Positions 40,829 through 54,711 of a DNA stretch of 64,000 nt are shown one piece after another (the stretch's first letter is position 1; the number at the start of each line of letters is the position of its first letter). This DNA comes from Leuctra nigra (lineage: Eukaryota; Arthropoda; Insecta; Plecoptera; Leuctridae). The DNA lies in the NCBI GenBank assembly GCA_934045905.1, contig OW203762.1:25948345-26012344 (forward strand), given 5' to 3'. A program made the translations under genes and the position numbers. The notes under the pieces are model-generated. The model searched no databases. It had not been told where the DNA came from and saw nothing but the letters and a program-made list of their open reading frames with translations.

Positions 40829-42940
40829 TCACGTCACTCCCCAGGGTGGTCATTATGACCCAGGAGAAAGCTGGAAGCCGAGAGTCTCCTATTATACTCG
40901 AACCATGGACACTTGCCGGCTGGACAACTAGAATAATCACCCTCATCACTCAAGTCTCGACCAAACTTCGTCAACTGGAAACATGATAACAACCTCTCCA
41001 TGACCTTTGACCTGACGCCATTGCAATTATTCGGCGCTCTTTTCATGATCCTCGTATACCTTTTCAAACTCAACTGTCGGTTGATTTAGTTCGAAGATTC
41101 ATCTTCCAGCCTGGTTGGAAGTTGTCAACGAAGTTTTTTGTTCATCATATTTCATTATGGAAATCGTCGCTATGTTTTTTTTCCCTTTTAGATGCTAATC
41201 ATAACTTTTTAAAGGGTAGTTTAAACCCGTTTTACATGATCACTTATTCACAGACACATAAATTGTATACAATCTGTAAAAATATCTCCGTGGATGATTG
41301 TTGACTGGATTTTTATATCGATAAAAACCGACCACAGAATCGTAATCGGCGGTTATCCCAACGTGAAGGGATTTTTATCAAGATGGTGGTCTCGGGACGC
41401 CTATGGTTTCGACGCCTTGATTGGACGCCCTCAGAAGCGTCGCTGCAAACATCTAACATTCAAATGTCGCCTCCAGGAGGGGTGACGAACATTGATTTGA
41501 TGAGAAGACAAGAAACGAAACAGCGTCAAGTCTCGGTCACTTCGTCGGCGTCCTCATTTGAAATTCGAATTTCCCTGGCTCTTCAGTAGCCTCGAGCTAT
41601 TCGACAAGATAACGTCTATGGGATGGGAGGAGAATGTCTTTCTACAGTTCTCTTCTTCTTGTCTATACATCGGCGTGGGAGGAGGCAATAACATTTTACG
41701 GATTGGATCTAAACTTGGAACTCTTCTTGTGTTCATTCATACCTTCCAGACTTGGAGCTTTTCTTTCTTGTCTTGAAAAACATAGCTTTGTATTGTGCAT
41801 GCTTGTAACCTACTAATACCCGCATCTTTCCGTTCAGAGAATTATCTTCAATCAAAAGACGTCTCTTCTTCTATTCATGTTAGGAAAAAGCAGCCCAATG
41901 TGTATACCTGTTGCATATAAAATCTGAATAATATGAAAAATAGAAAAACTTTTTTAAAATAAATACATGATAAAGCTCAATTCTTACTATATTTTCACAA
42001 TTGTTGACATGATTGAAAATTATTATATTTTACTGATGACTAGATAATATTTGAATAGAATGTAGTTGTTAGAATGCGTGAATGATTCAATCTCTCATAA
42101 AACACGAATTGCTCGAACGCACGCACGATGCAAGTCGATTGCCTCCAGCCTCCAACACAGGGTAGTGAACGCATCTTCTAAGGTGTGTTCTTCACACCAA
42201 CCTCTGTGGTAGATCTCAACTTCCTCGTCGTGTACTTACAAAGATCCACGAGAAATTTACATCACATTAAAGCTCAACTCGTATCTAAAAAGCACCCGCC
42301 AAGCCTCTTTGATCGGAAGACGTTATTGCTCGTAGACACGATGTTTTAGAGAGGAACTTAAACCTTTGGAATGTATTAACAGATTAGTTATTCAAATAGT
42401 TTCTAAAACAGACATTCTAATACAACATCCCTATGTATAACTTTGAAAAAAACCTATAAAAACGTTCTTGAAAAACTTGTCCCGCGATGAAAGTCTAGAA
42501 CAATGTTATAGTAGCAATGTCTAACATGAAAACAACCCCCTTGACATGAGAAGGGGTTGTTCCCTTCTCGACGATGTTGTCCGTATTCTGCTGATCTCAC
42601 GGCGATAAGGACTCCGTTGAGGCAAGAGGGTCGGGACTGGAATGTGCTACACGTGACAGTCACGGCCGATGAGCGAGTCATGTGTGGCTGTGTACTTGAA
42701 GATAGCATCGTGATGGTAAGAGCTGGTTGGCTTTTGTCAGGGAAGTGAACGAGATAAGAAAACAAACCCTTTAACTTGGCGGGGTGAGCCAGACTGATAA
42801 TGAAGACTGCATCCTGCTCTCTTGATTGTCTATAAGTTCTAGAGGTTCTATATTGAATGAGGATGCACACTTGAGCGGTGAGCTGGTTCTAAAACTGGGA
42901 TTCCGAGATAATATTTAATCCAGTTTAGTATCAAAGAGAT

Positions 42941-43105
42941 ATTGTACAACTTCTGTACCACACTTCTGTGTCACACTTCTTAAATGAAAATTAGAACATG
43001 TTTTAAGTTCTGTGACAGAACGTTGCACCGTGTAAATACAAAATTGTATGAAAAATGGGGATGTGACACAGAAGTTGTTCAAGAAATTGCACCGTGTAAA
43101 TGGGG
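42941..43105. repeat. Cluster of nested direct and inverted short repeats
   Basis: TTGCACCGTGTAAAT occurs at 43023..43037 and 43087..43101 in the same direction. ACTTCTGTGTCAC (42962..42974) is repeated inverted at 43063..43075. Between them GTTCTGTGACAGAAC (43007..43021) is a near-perfect palindrome. Such nesting is typical of the subterminal region of a non-autonomous DNA transposon, but no ends or flanking duplication could be fixed. Confidence 0.5.
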
Positions 43106-44059
43106 CTTTAAACTTTGTATTTGGTAGCAGCAAAATAATTTAATTTTGAATTATCTTACGTAGAGTAATCGTGGGGATGAACTTTATTTTTTGTAAAAAT
43201 AGGCAGTCAATTAATTAAATAATTCATGTAGCATATTTTATTTTAAACCCCGAAACGAAAAGAAAATCTTTGGAATGACTATTTTTCTGCAATCTAGAAA
43301 ATTATAAACAAATCTTTTCCATGTTTTGATGTTGTTCAACACTGCAAAAACAAATATCACTTTCATTTTCATTTTTTGCAGGAATTATTTTCTTCCAATT
43401 TCTCTTCATTTTACAATCTCCAGATATCGAATGGTAAATTTGTGAAACAAACACAAAACATACACATTTCTAGACAAGGGAGAAGAAATGAAAACATCGT
43501 TTTGTCCACCAAAAGAATGGCTCATCGTTTTGTTATTTCTCTAGTTTTTGAATCATTTAACTGACAAATGTGCTCATTTAATCGCTAACTCTCCCAATTA
43601 CTTACAACTGACATGCACGATACATTCCCGACAATCCGTCTATTTTTCCTGTCAATCGATGCATTGATTTTCGACGTCGACGTCGAACTTGAGCGACGTC
43701 GCGACGACTGACGTGTGCAATTATTCATCTCTAGCGTCGATATTGCATCAACTGGACGCCGTGTAAAAGCGTTGCGACGCTTGTGACGACGACTGCAATG
43801 CGCACTCATTAGTACTCTTAATTAATTACTCTCTTTACACGATGCAGGCAACAATGTTTTGTTGCAAAAAAACGGAAAACCGCTGTACTTTCCCGCAGTG
43901 TTAATTTTATGAAACCATTGATATTAAAATATAAATGAAGAAATTTTTTCAAAGTTGCATTCATAATAACGCAGTGTAAATTTTAATCTTTTTGTTTTGA
44001 ATGGGTTTCAAAAAAAGGTTCCATAAGAGTCGGTTGATGATGCGTGCGTGATATCGGCC

Positions 44060-44110
44060 GAACAGGGGTTCGAACCCATACCAAGAGGGAACTTTCTACT
44101 AACATTTGGT
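44060..44110 (-). mobile_element. Possible tRNA-like remnant
   Basis: GGGTTCGAACCC at 44066..44077 matches the B-box consensus on either strand because it is palindromic. On the minus strand the preceding bases include TAGTAGAAAG, resembling the stretch before the B box at 55301. Nothing else can be supported. Confidence 0.25.
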
Positions 44111-47100
44111 TATTTTTTATTGTCTGAAGTATCTATCAAAATATGCTGTAATGAATAGCAGTTCTACATAACTTTCTGACTAATGTTGTACAAATTATAA
44201 ATTTCAAAATATTTTAGGTACATCAGATTTTTCAAAAAATATTATTCAAATGCTGAAAAATTGTTATAAAAATATTGGGGTTTAGGTATGAATGCAGATT
44301 TTCAATGCTCTCTAAATTTTAAACAATGTTGATTATGACTATTTTCCCATGGCAACAACAATGACATTCCTTGAATGAAAAAAAGGAATATTTTTAAATG
44401 CATGAAAATAAACCTTGCAAATGCAACGAACAAAAGTGTACCACTGGTAAACCCTTTGTAAACCTTCCGTATGAGACTAATTAATATCTGGAATGGAATT
44501 GAATTCTTTTGGATTCTTCGCCACAGAATCATTCCACTGGACTCAACCCAACCAGCTTCATGACATCAATGGATTCATTACACTCGAACAAAAAACTGAT
44601 TTCCCTTTGTTTCTCGACTTTTCCAAACATGGCGACATTTTATTAACCAAGTTATTTGATTTCCTGTATATATTACACATTGTATCGGTTTTCATGTGAA
44701 ATATGATACTTCCTTCTCTTCTTCTTGATGTTTGAAGTTGACCTTTCCTGTCTCATTCCTTCATGTCAAGGAGATTATACCCTCAAACGCATCTTGTGAC
44801 GCACCTTGTAATAGTTCTAATTTCAAGCTAAAAAATAAGTCGGTTTAATTTAAATTAGTTTTAGTTAGGTTTTAACAGAGCTGTTTGAGAACCAAATAAT
44901 TAATATCAATTAATACCTATAATATTTACTGAAATTTACCTACATATTCAAACTATTTTTTGTGCTTGAATGGATGACAATATTTTTTAATTGCATTGCT
45001 TTTTGCAACTTATTAAAACATTTTACAAGTACTTACCTACATATTAGATTATTTCGAAAAGATTATGACTCTGCCATCTAAATAATGTACATGAAGTTTG
45101 ATATTCATTTCTATTGATGATTGTCATCTTTTGTTATGCAACTTCAATAGATATCCATAGAAATATAACTGAATATAAAATATTTCATAACCAGCGCCAG
45201 CTATATAATTTTTGAAACGGTCTATTAAATAAAAATTCTTGACCCAGTTCCTTTAGGAAGTTTCTTTGAAATATCATCCATAATATAATTTCCCGACGTC
45301 TGCCGTCTGATCTACGTCCTCCAGTACACCCTCTTCACCGCACATGCTACAGACGTCTAAAGCATTCACAATCAAAGCACAATGCACTTTGATATCCAAA
45401 TGCATTTCCAATGCAATAACTGCATCGAGAAGTCAGCGAGATGAGATTTCTCGATCCGTTGTCATGGCAATAGAAAAATGCATCTTGCAGAAAGTGCACG
45501 TTTGCATGCACTTCTTGTGCGAGTTGCATGCGGATGATTTTTATGTTCGGTGGAGCTATAATAATCTTGCCAGTGGTTCTGATAATGTATGGAACGAGGG
45601 GATATCAGTCTCTGTAGATGCATTACAGCTCAGCCTCTTAGAGGACCAATAAAACACATGGGCTGGAACGTGTTAACAACTGTAAGAACTTCTTGTTAAA
45701 ACATGTTATGTCGCTGAACTTTGTAGATATTTACCATATTTTGTAGAGATTCCGCTTGTCGTACTTAGATCTTGGAATCTGGTTTGCTAAGAACACTTAT
45801 GAACAAAATGGACCTAGGAAATTAGGTGCATTTTAATTTTCTCATAAAATCATTGGTTCGTATTCCTATCTCAAAATTGTCTCGAGTAACTAAATTTTTA
45901 AGTTTTGATCTTTTTAAATAGGTACAAGTTTTGTGGTATAGTGATCATTGATCAATCTTAAAACTAATCTATTGGGAAAAGTTTTTATAAGATTTCACAA
46001 AAGTATACTTTATTTAAATAGCAGATTTCTTGTTTTATACGAATAAAATCAGATTTTATAAGAAAATATTTTCACAAAAGTACAACTTTATAACATCTTT
46101 CTTTTCTTGCAATTGTTGAAAACGAACAAAACACTTGAAGAGGATTCAGAATGCTATTCGCGACAAGTATTCTGTCTCTAAGCACTGAATACTAAAATCT
46201 CTTACATTGCCAAGCAATTTGATGGGATGATTAGAGGAATGATTCTCCGATGTCTGGTGTCTTTGAACAGATTTCCAGTCGCATCACGTCGCGAATAAAA
46301 CACCACCGTGATTCTTTTGGCGTCGTTTCGTTCATTAGGCGTCGATTTTCTCCCTCGTTATCCAACAAATTTAAAACCAGTACGGCTCATTGAAAATTAG
46401 ATTAATTTCAATTTATTCAACATGAGAGAGTAAAAAAGCGTACTTTTCATTAGTCGTGATTAATGCTAACATGCGGGCGACGGTTGAGTCTGAGACTCGT
46501 GCTCTGGAGATGTTTTTCAGATGATCACGAGCTTCAAGACATGGAAATGTTCTCGAGAAGTCGCGCTGACTTGGAATTAGTCGAGTGGAAGATGAGAGCA
46601 GACACAGGTCGTGCGAAAGGTTATTAAATTGACTTCTTTTGAAGATCAGAACAGGTCCAGTCAGTGGCCTGTTCGAAATTGTGAAGGGATGCTGTTGAAA
46701 GTTTTGAAGAAAGCTCTGTCACTTCGGCCCAAATATAATGAAATGTATTTTCATCGATACTTTTTGGAATTTTAAGAAAAAATACATATTATAAAATATC
46801 GTTCATTTACTTGAGAATTATCATTTCAGCTTCTGCTAGTTACTGTTGAACATTTTTTGTTATGCAAAAACGATTGAAACTTTCGAAATTGAGAGCAATG
46901 ATTGAAATAATAAGATGAAAGCTTGTTGTGACTGCGAAAACGAACTATCTGAATGAAATGGAAACTACGTGCTCATATTTTCGCAGCTGAGAGCACCAAA
47001 AAAGGAAATATTTACACACAAAAAATACAGTGGTTTTATGCTGTTAATAAATCAATCCCTGCCCTAGCGGGTACTTTATTGGATTGTGCTCGCTGACATC

Positions 47101-47888
47101 AGGGGTTGCTCACTTTTTCAATTGGTCAATTGTGTTTTGTTTTCCGATGATCATTTTGAAGGATGCCGAGTTGTTTCATTACTACCCGCTGGGCTCGATA
47201 ACACAATTGATTTTACTAAGAGAATGAGTGGTCATAAAATTGACAAATTACTAACTATTACTTTCATTTGTCAGTACATCGTTGCTATCCCTCCCGAATG
47301 CCATCACATTCGCTCTCCCCTCTGCTAGAGACCATCTCGTTAATTAAAAACCAAGCCACATCTCAATGTTGCAATGAAGATAAAATGAAAAGTGCAGGAT
47401 TGATGATGCTTCGATGGGTTCAGGCATCACTCAACAACAGATTATTTTAATTAATTATTTAAAATAAAAAATAGGGTCAGATGTTTGAATCTCTGAAGGA
47501 GACATGATGTTGAAAAATAAAGTTGCTAACAAGTATTTAAAAAAACAATTTTAATAAACTGTAGTTTACTGAATCATTTGTCACAGTATTTTTTTGAATA
47601 TTGAAAATTTAATGAAGACTTTACAAGGATTTAAATATGTTATAAACAAAAGTGTATTGCATTTTTTGTGTACTGGGCGCATAAAGTGATGAGAGTATGC
47701 AACCTTAACCTTTCTTTGGGTCGTATAATTTATTTAACAACCTCTAGGTTACCGTAGCGTATTTTTAAAGTTGCATATAGCCTCTGACTTCACGTTGTAC
47801 GAACCCCATTACCCAATTCTATAAATGGAATGATTTGATTAAAATTGCAGTCAGCTCCGAAGATTCATGGACATGAATGATTGTTTCG

Positions 47889-48317
47889 CTATTTGAAAGG
47901 AAGTATTTTAATTGAATGCGCCGTTTCCTTGACAAATATTTGACTAATGTTACTTTCTTGATGATTTATCGATTTGAACATTGAATTGTAATCTTCATTT
48001 TGAATGGGAATTATCTTTTTACATGCGTCTGTGACTAGTATTCCTAATTTGTTGCCATGTTTTGATTCATACGCTATCTTTGTACGACTTGGAATCGTTG
48101 CTAGATGTGTGAGATGAATTTTAAACGATAACGTATTACTTATTATTACACTTAAAAATAAATCTTCATTTTTGTTTTCTTTAAATGTTCTCTCATATCT
48201 TCTGACTTTCAAACATCTTTCTCTTATTTTATCAATGAAACTATCATGAAATAAACCAGCTTCTAGTAGTTTAGCCCACATGATCAGGTAAATTCTCACC
48301 TCTTCGCCGCACTTCAC
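47889..48317 (-). CDS. Longest open frame of the window, unrecognised, weak candidate
   Basis: This is a 142-codon open frame from ATG to stop on the minus strand. The peptide starts MKCGEEVRIYLIMWAKLL and is rich in Lys, Ile and Ser, as expected for AT-rich DNA. I recognise no domain, signal peptide or membrane segment. An estimate from base composition gives roughly 0.2 to 0.3 open frames of this length by chance in 64 kb on both strands, so it is only mildly unusual. It could be chance, an exon of a nested gene or a decayed transposon frame. Confidence 0.12.
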   Translation of the reverse strand: MKCGEEVRIYLIMWAKLLEAGLFHDSFIDKIRERCLKVRRYERTFKENKNEDLFLSVIISNTLSFKIHLTHLATIPSRTKIAYESKHGNKLGILVTDACKKIIPIQNEDYNSMFKSINHQESNISQIFVKETAHSIKILPFK

Positions 48318-51300
48318 TGATCGAGTAAGCTATTGCCTGAACTCTTGATGCATGCTGAATACCAATAGGCGAGGATCACAAGAAGAGCGGCAATCATAAA
48401 CTAACTTCACACTTTGTACGTAAACTTTAAAACAGATTCCTGATAAACCTTCGGATTAAATTAATTCATAAATAATTTTCATGTGATGTAAGAATGGAAA
48501 CTAAGTTAAGTTTCAGTAAAAGGTGTGGCTCGGTTTTATCTTATGCGAAGTCGTTCATTCAAACATGATTCTTAGGAAGTTTATAGGAAAAACATTAAAA
48601 CCAGATTTCGTGAAGACGGTTTTTGGCTGGATTTCAAATCCAACGTCCTCTGGCAAGTAAATCGATGAATCCGAAATCCTAGAGGATTACCTTGGCCTTG
48701 AAATTAAAGATTTTGAGAGAAATTAATATAATAAGCATTTTAATTCTACTCTTTTGCCATACATTGGTTTTTTAAGGATCGTTTTTTAATCAATAAGTCT
48801 GGATCTAAAAGTGATTATTGTCAAATTTGTATTTTATTTTATTTCATTATATTTCATATTATGTATTTGTTATTTTATTTATTTAAATATAGTCGCAGTA
48901 AATACTCGCTTCTTTATGGTACATAAACTTATGAATATATTTCATTGCCTTAGTTCAGTCTCGGTATCAATTAAAATAATGAACATTTTATGTTTCTATA
49001 GCTTTCCTATTAAAAAAAGGCCCTCACACTTAATAGCCCTATGTACAAATACAGCTTGAGTATAAATAACAGTTCAGAGGGTGCTGTATTTTAAATACAA
49101 GTTATAATTGTTTACCTACACATTGGATGTTGTTTTATATAGAGTTTTCTATGCAGTATAATTATTATGTCAGACTGCAATCAGTGTAACTGACAACCAC
49201 ATAATTTAAGCCTACAGTAGTATTAACACACGGAAATTGAATGTAGCTACCGCACTGAAAAAGTTGTTTATTAATATTAAATTATAGATTTAAATTAAAC
49301 GATTTCCAGTTTTGTTTGACACTCACGTGTTCTGTTTTGACATGTTTAAAGAGAACTTTGAAAGAGTATGTTTTTTTTCATTTAGTCTAGGTACTGATTT
49401 ATATGGAATTTTTGAAACGTAAATTCTGGCGCACCTTTTTACCGGTAATAAAAGTTAAATGAATATGACGCTAAGCACTAGGGATTATATCATTTCTTCT
49501 CCAACCTCAGCTGCAAATTTTAAGCACTAATTATTATTCACCGTCTTAATTAGCTGCCGTTTAGCTCAAGGCAGAAATAAAAAGACCTCAGGCTCGGTTG
49601 TGTCTGGATCTCTTATAGCTCGGGAGAGGGGGGAGAGGAGGGGGGAACCATGGCTACCAACTCATTAAGGAGTTTCCTATCCAAGACCACTCAAAGATGA
49701 ACTTTTCAATTTTCAAGCTTTCGAGGGAAATTTGATTTTTTTTCACTTTTATTATTCAACCATTGCCCTTGCAGCTTTTCCTTTTCACGGGTTTTCTCCC
49801 AGTTTTGCAGCAGCGTGAAGCCTGGAAAAACGCTTTACTGATTAATTATAAAACTCTTCCTGGAATGAAAACTAATTTTCTTTTGAGCCGTCGCTTTTCC
49901 AGACCGAGATCAACTTCCTGCATCTTTATAAAAGTTCTACCAGACGGATCTTTATAATATCAGATGCAAGGTTTTGATAAAATTATGTTTAGAATTACAA
50001 GCAAGACCTGGTATCCAGTCATTTGATATTTTAATCAGGAGTCTAACTCTTCAAAACCCAATTCAATCGCCATTTCATAATAATAACTCCATAACTTTTA
50101 ACTACTTTTAATAATTACTCCAGCCATTATGTGGATTTCATTTCGACCACCCGACAACGATTATATCACTAACTGCTGCAGTGCTACATAAACGAACATT
50201 ATTACTTTTCTAATTGCTTCCTAGGGGTAGTTTCGGCGCGTTCGCCCTCACGTTTGAATTATTCGAACGTTTGCGGAGTTGCACATGCGCAGCAGGTTGG
50301 CGAAATGCAGTTACACAGCCTTGTAAATCATCTTCGAGGCAAGACAAGAAAATGTGCAAGAAACTGTACATCACTTGTTCTTGAATAACATCGGGCATTC
50401 ATGCGAGAAGGTCACTACTGAAACTACCTCGAGAAATGTTTCCGTATTTCTATAGTTTGCAATTATTTGTCAAGTGAATACCGAGTATTTTTATAAAATT
50501 ACCAAAGTTATGTGTACAACGTAGCGAACTCCAATTCTTTTGACTTATACTAATATGAGGACATGTTAAATTAATATATCATCTTTTTATGCATGTTTTA
50601 CAGTTAAATTGATCACAAAAGATAATGCGATGAACTGCAGTAACTGGGTGAATTCGTGTAAAATTCAAATCTGCCAAAGATGTGTTGCATGAAGCCAATG
50701 ATTCAAATGCACACGATTTCAGAAGATATATGCCGTCCGGTTTGGCGCATTGGCTACTAAATTTGGGTAGGACAACCATGTCCCCCGCACATTAACCGGA
50801 ATTTACCGAAAAAGCTGGTCCTACAACTTTCTGATAACTTAGAATAGCCGATAACTTTTGGTTATGGAGATATCTATATGGATGGCCCCGTTGAAAATTT
50901 GTTGATTTAGGACTTTATCTAGTCTATAAACTTTATCGGATGTTTTTTAGGAGAAGACCGTTCTTAAAAATAAGGAGACGTATAAAAACGTATTTTTCGT
51001 TTTATGAAAATTGAACAGAAAATCAGTTGAAATATATGAATGTTAAGGATAGTCAGAACTATAGACATGATACATGGTGATTTAACCTTGTTCTTCGTAT
51101 GTTGCCGAGTTGTTTAACGACATGAAAACTGCATCAACAGCAAATAAATCTTGAAGTTCAATCCCATGGAATGTAACATGAATAATAATGCCGACGAACA
51201 ATAACCAAGTGTCATTCATTCCAATGAATTAGACCTAATTCTTGTCAAAATCAAGCTTACAAAGTTAGCTTTTCTCACAATGAAAATCCTCAATTGAACC

Positions 51301-54300
51301 TCCTCTCCCCTTCATTCGACATCGAGTTAATTCGATTTGAACCAAAGCGACGACCAGACAGTTCGAGTGGCGTCTTCAAGAAGGGAAAGGTAGGGTGATC
51401 ATCGGTGACAGTCAATTGCGCAGTTTTAAGGGCCAATGTGTTCTCATTTCTGCTGACGTTGTTCTGATGAATAATGCCATCGGTTGAATAAAAAGACGTC
51501 GACGGGATCCTCATGGGAGCGATACGACACGGACCTGGAGCGATGTGGGAACACGGGAGTGGAATGGATCACGTCTGCTTTCAGATGGGGAGGAACAAGT
51601 TTACTGGCGAAGAAAGGGAATAAAGTGTTAATGTCAGTTTCATGGGAGATGCACTCTAGGGGTGGAATAGGGGTAGTTGAAATGACATTTTAATAACAGT
51701 ATAAATGCCATCATTTGTCAAAACCGTGGTGTTATGAGCACATTAAAATGATGTTTGTACTAGGAGTAGAAAAATATTAAAACGTATTCTGGGTTGTTGA
51801 TACATTATTAATATGTGCGTGTGTGATGGAGTGAACGGTTGATTTCTCTAACAATTATTTTTCATGATCTGCAAATTGATATAGAATGTTTTAAATGATT
51901 TAATGGAAGAAGCAATAGAGGAATACATTTTATTTATTTAATTGGTATTAACGTCGCGACAAAATTACACAAAACGTTTTTAGAGGGATGAAATTGTGTA
52001 GTTTTGAGTAATATCGAAATATTCTTCACATCTCATCCAAGTATATATTCTTTAATTTTGTTCAGCTGTACAGCGATCATTTTATTTCATACCAGACAGA
52101 GAAGTGGTTACATAAAGTGGTTTCATCCGCCACATTGCTTCAAGATATAATTTAAAAGCGCATAAAAAGCACAGTACAGCTTCACGGCCATCTCGCGTGA
52201 ATATTTCTAATGAATTACTCGATTCTCACTGCACCTGACGGAGAAAAATCTTTTACTTCTTTTACACTTGCACTGCACTGCGATTTATCAACTCCAATAT
52301 TAGCATTTTACCACCTCGTCGACAGCCACTGAGAGGATTAGTATGTTCAACCATGCAGTTTTTACTTGAAAACTCACCTAGAAATGCCAAACACGAAACT
52401 CAAACCGCTCGTATTTTAATATTAGAAAATGTTCGGCATTCCTCTTCGTTTCATCGGTTTATATTATCAGCGAGAGATGTTCGTATTGCTCTATTTCTGA
52501 GTAATGTTAGGTTCTGCTGCATGACGCTACTCTGATGTATGGCGCTAGTTTTCAAAATGAAATATAGTAGAGAAGGCAAATGGAACATGCATATTGGCTG
52601 CATTTTAGTTTACGATGTTTCGTGATGTGAAAAATTCCGACGTGTTTCTTTTGAATTGGTTTTCAATAGACTATATTTTTAAATAAAATAGTTTCTATCG
52701 AGATTACCCTCATGGGAAATCGGTGTGGAAGAGTGCAGAAGAATTATTGTATTTGTATGACAATTGAAACTATAGTCGATTCTAGATTTTTATATTTTTG
52801 TCAAACACTGTCAGTAAAAACAAATATGAAAACGTTCGAAAATACCCCAAATTTGTATGTAGTTTTAGTCAACAAACATTGTTTCGTTGCCGTAAAAACA
52901 AAAATAAAGTGGCAAAAATCTGCCTTCCCATTAATTTAATAGAAGTACTATAAAGACTCTTATTATTTGACGACTTCTTTGGGTTTTATTAAACTCTGAT
53001 CAGAAATCCCATCTCACAAATTTCCTCTCAGTCTCCAAGCATGTTTCTCAATTCCACTTCGACAAGCTAGGTATAAAATCCCTCATTCTCTAGGTGTTTG
53101 ATTGAAAGCGATTACTCCTTGGCCTTTACTCTTGAGGTGTAGAAACAACTCCTACAGCTTCAGATAGAAGGAACTTCCTCTCATCACGTTTTACAGGTGG
53201 TATGTGACTTGTTTTTTATCTGCACTTACCTTGGCTGCTTTTCGTGGATAGATCAAGTAGTTTAGTATACCTACACGTGGAATCATGTGCGGTCTCAGAC
53301 GCTGTATTTTTATGATGGAATATTTTACTTTTATAGCTGCGAATAATTTAAATGTAAACATATGGATATTTTATGAAAGAAGTAGCAAGTATTTTTTAGG
53401 TCAAATGTTCACCAATTAATCTTTTATACAACTAAAATTGTTATCTCTTGTCTGGTACAGAAGAAAATCTCTAATTTATTCATCTAACTCAAACAAAAGA
53501 TTTAAACCCCAATGGTACGTTTGCAAAAACCAAAATCAGAGAGGAATTAAAACATTTTCAACGTATGCTCTCTAAATTCTAACCTAATTCTCACGCGATT
53601 GATATCTTTACCTACAAGACATAAAAGTTATTGTAAATACCTCACCCGCTTCGATGATAGGTTGGTTATTAATTATTATTGTTCAATTCTAGTCCAGCCC
53701 GACATTTTATTTTTAATTTGTACTCGCATTTTCGAGCACTTGCGAGTATAGAGAGTAGGTATTGGGCATTTTTGCCCAGAAAAGTGCATAAAAATTCTTA
53801 AATCTTTACAAGGAAAATGTGTTTTACGTTAGAATAAATTTGGCTCACATCGTAAAACAGCAAATATTCTACAAATTTTAACATGTTTTTACCCACATAT
53901 TTTTCACAACATCTTTCCGAGTTTCAAGTACCTCATTATGATGCAAGGCTTTTTGTCCAGTCTTGAGATAGATTCTCCGATTTCACATCGCAAGTAACCC
54001 CCCTACTGTTCCTCACAAAGTAACCCGCCAGACGCAAACATTTCCACGTCTGCTCTAGCCGAGTCCAGTATATCCATCATGAACGCAGCCTCTAGGTTAC
54101 ATTGTTCGCGCGAGTACTCTAACCTAACTAAATGACGTCATCGCTAGGCCACCTGTTGGAGGCTTTCTCTAGGTTGAGGTTAGGTCATCTTGATCATGGC
54201 ATATTCCGCGTTCTTCTGCAGCTTGTTTGCGACTCGCCGAGGCGACTGATGATGGATTGACTTGCTAAATGTTGTAAGGCCAGCCGCTTTCTGGATGAGC

Positions 54301-54400
54301 CAAGTACTTCAAGTGTTGTGTACTCAAAGGAGTCTTGAGCTGCATGAAGCTTCAAATGATCAGAGAATTATTCCTTCTTTTACTGTCAGACCAAAAGAGT

Positions 54401-54711
54401 GCCTAGTGGTTTGATCACTAGATTTTTAATTGCGGTATCCAAGTTCGAGTCCACTCATTTATGAAAAATAAAGTATTTTGAAGAAACATTACTTACCTAC
54501 TGAATTGGTCAGTTTTACAATCCATTTTACAACTAATATAAAACATTATGAATGTATCCCGCTGCTTTTTTCGTATTTTCCCTTAGTCGAGGGGCAAATG
54601 TTGGGAAGGTTCCCTATAAATAGACACCTTCTTTTCAGTTCTTCATCATCATCTTGTCTATCGCCATTAGATTATTGGCAGAACAGTGCGACGTTAAACA
54701 AACACCACTAA
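54401..54711 (+). mobile_element. tRNA-derived SINE, probable
   Basis: The left end looks like a tRNA gene remnant. An A-box-like TAGTGGTTTGATC is at 54404..54416 and a B-box-like AAGTTCGAGTCC at 54441..54452, at a spacing normal for an internal RNA polymerase III promoter. The right end near 54677..54707 carries GGCAGAACAGTGCGACGTTAAA followed by CAAACACC. The core of that tail recurs at 32383..32404 behind another tRNA-like head. A shared head and tail with variable middle is the layout of a SINE. The total length of about 310 bp is an estimate; target-site duplications were not identified. Confidence 0.6.

Larger units (their letters stand above)
34850..42930. other. Non-coding DNA with no gene recognised
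   Basis: No exon recognised. Open frames overlap on both strands at about 39.2..39.6, 40.0..40.4 and 41.4..41.8 kb. Overlap of several frames is typical of locally GC-richer DNA with fewer stop codons rather than of a gene. C-rich tracts occur at about 39321..39347 and 40812..40828. A palindrome with the GACGTC core is at 34956..34967. Confidence 0.4.
43110..54400. other. Non-coding DNA with no gene recognised
   Basis: Mostly AT-rich and unstructured. A CpG-rich palindromic patch lies near 43.67 kb, a possible tRNA-like remnant near 44.07 kb, and a G-rich run at about 49622..49645. The longest open frame of the window (142 codons, minus strand, 47889..48317) is listed separately. No splice-bounded coding segment could be supported. 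Confidence 0.4.

Noticed and set aside
42454..42870. 138-codon minus-strand frame
   Set aside because: No recognisable domain, and an overlapping + strand frame covers the same DNA. Its length is close to chance expectation for the window.
54401..54456. A functional tRNA gene
   Set aside because: A and B box-like motifs are present, but acceptor and anticodon stems do not pair properly and there is no pol III terminator in the right place.
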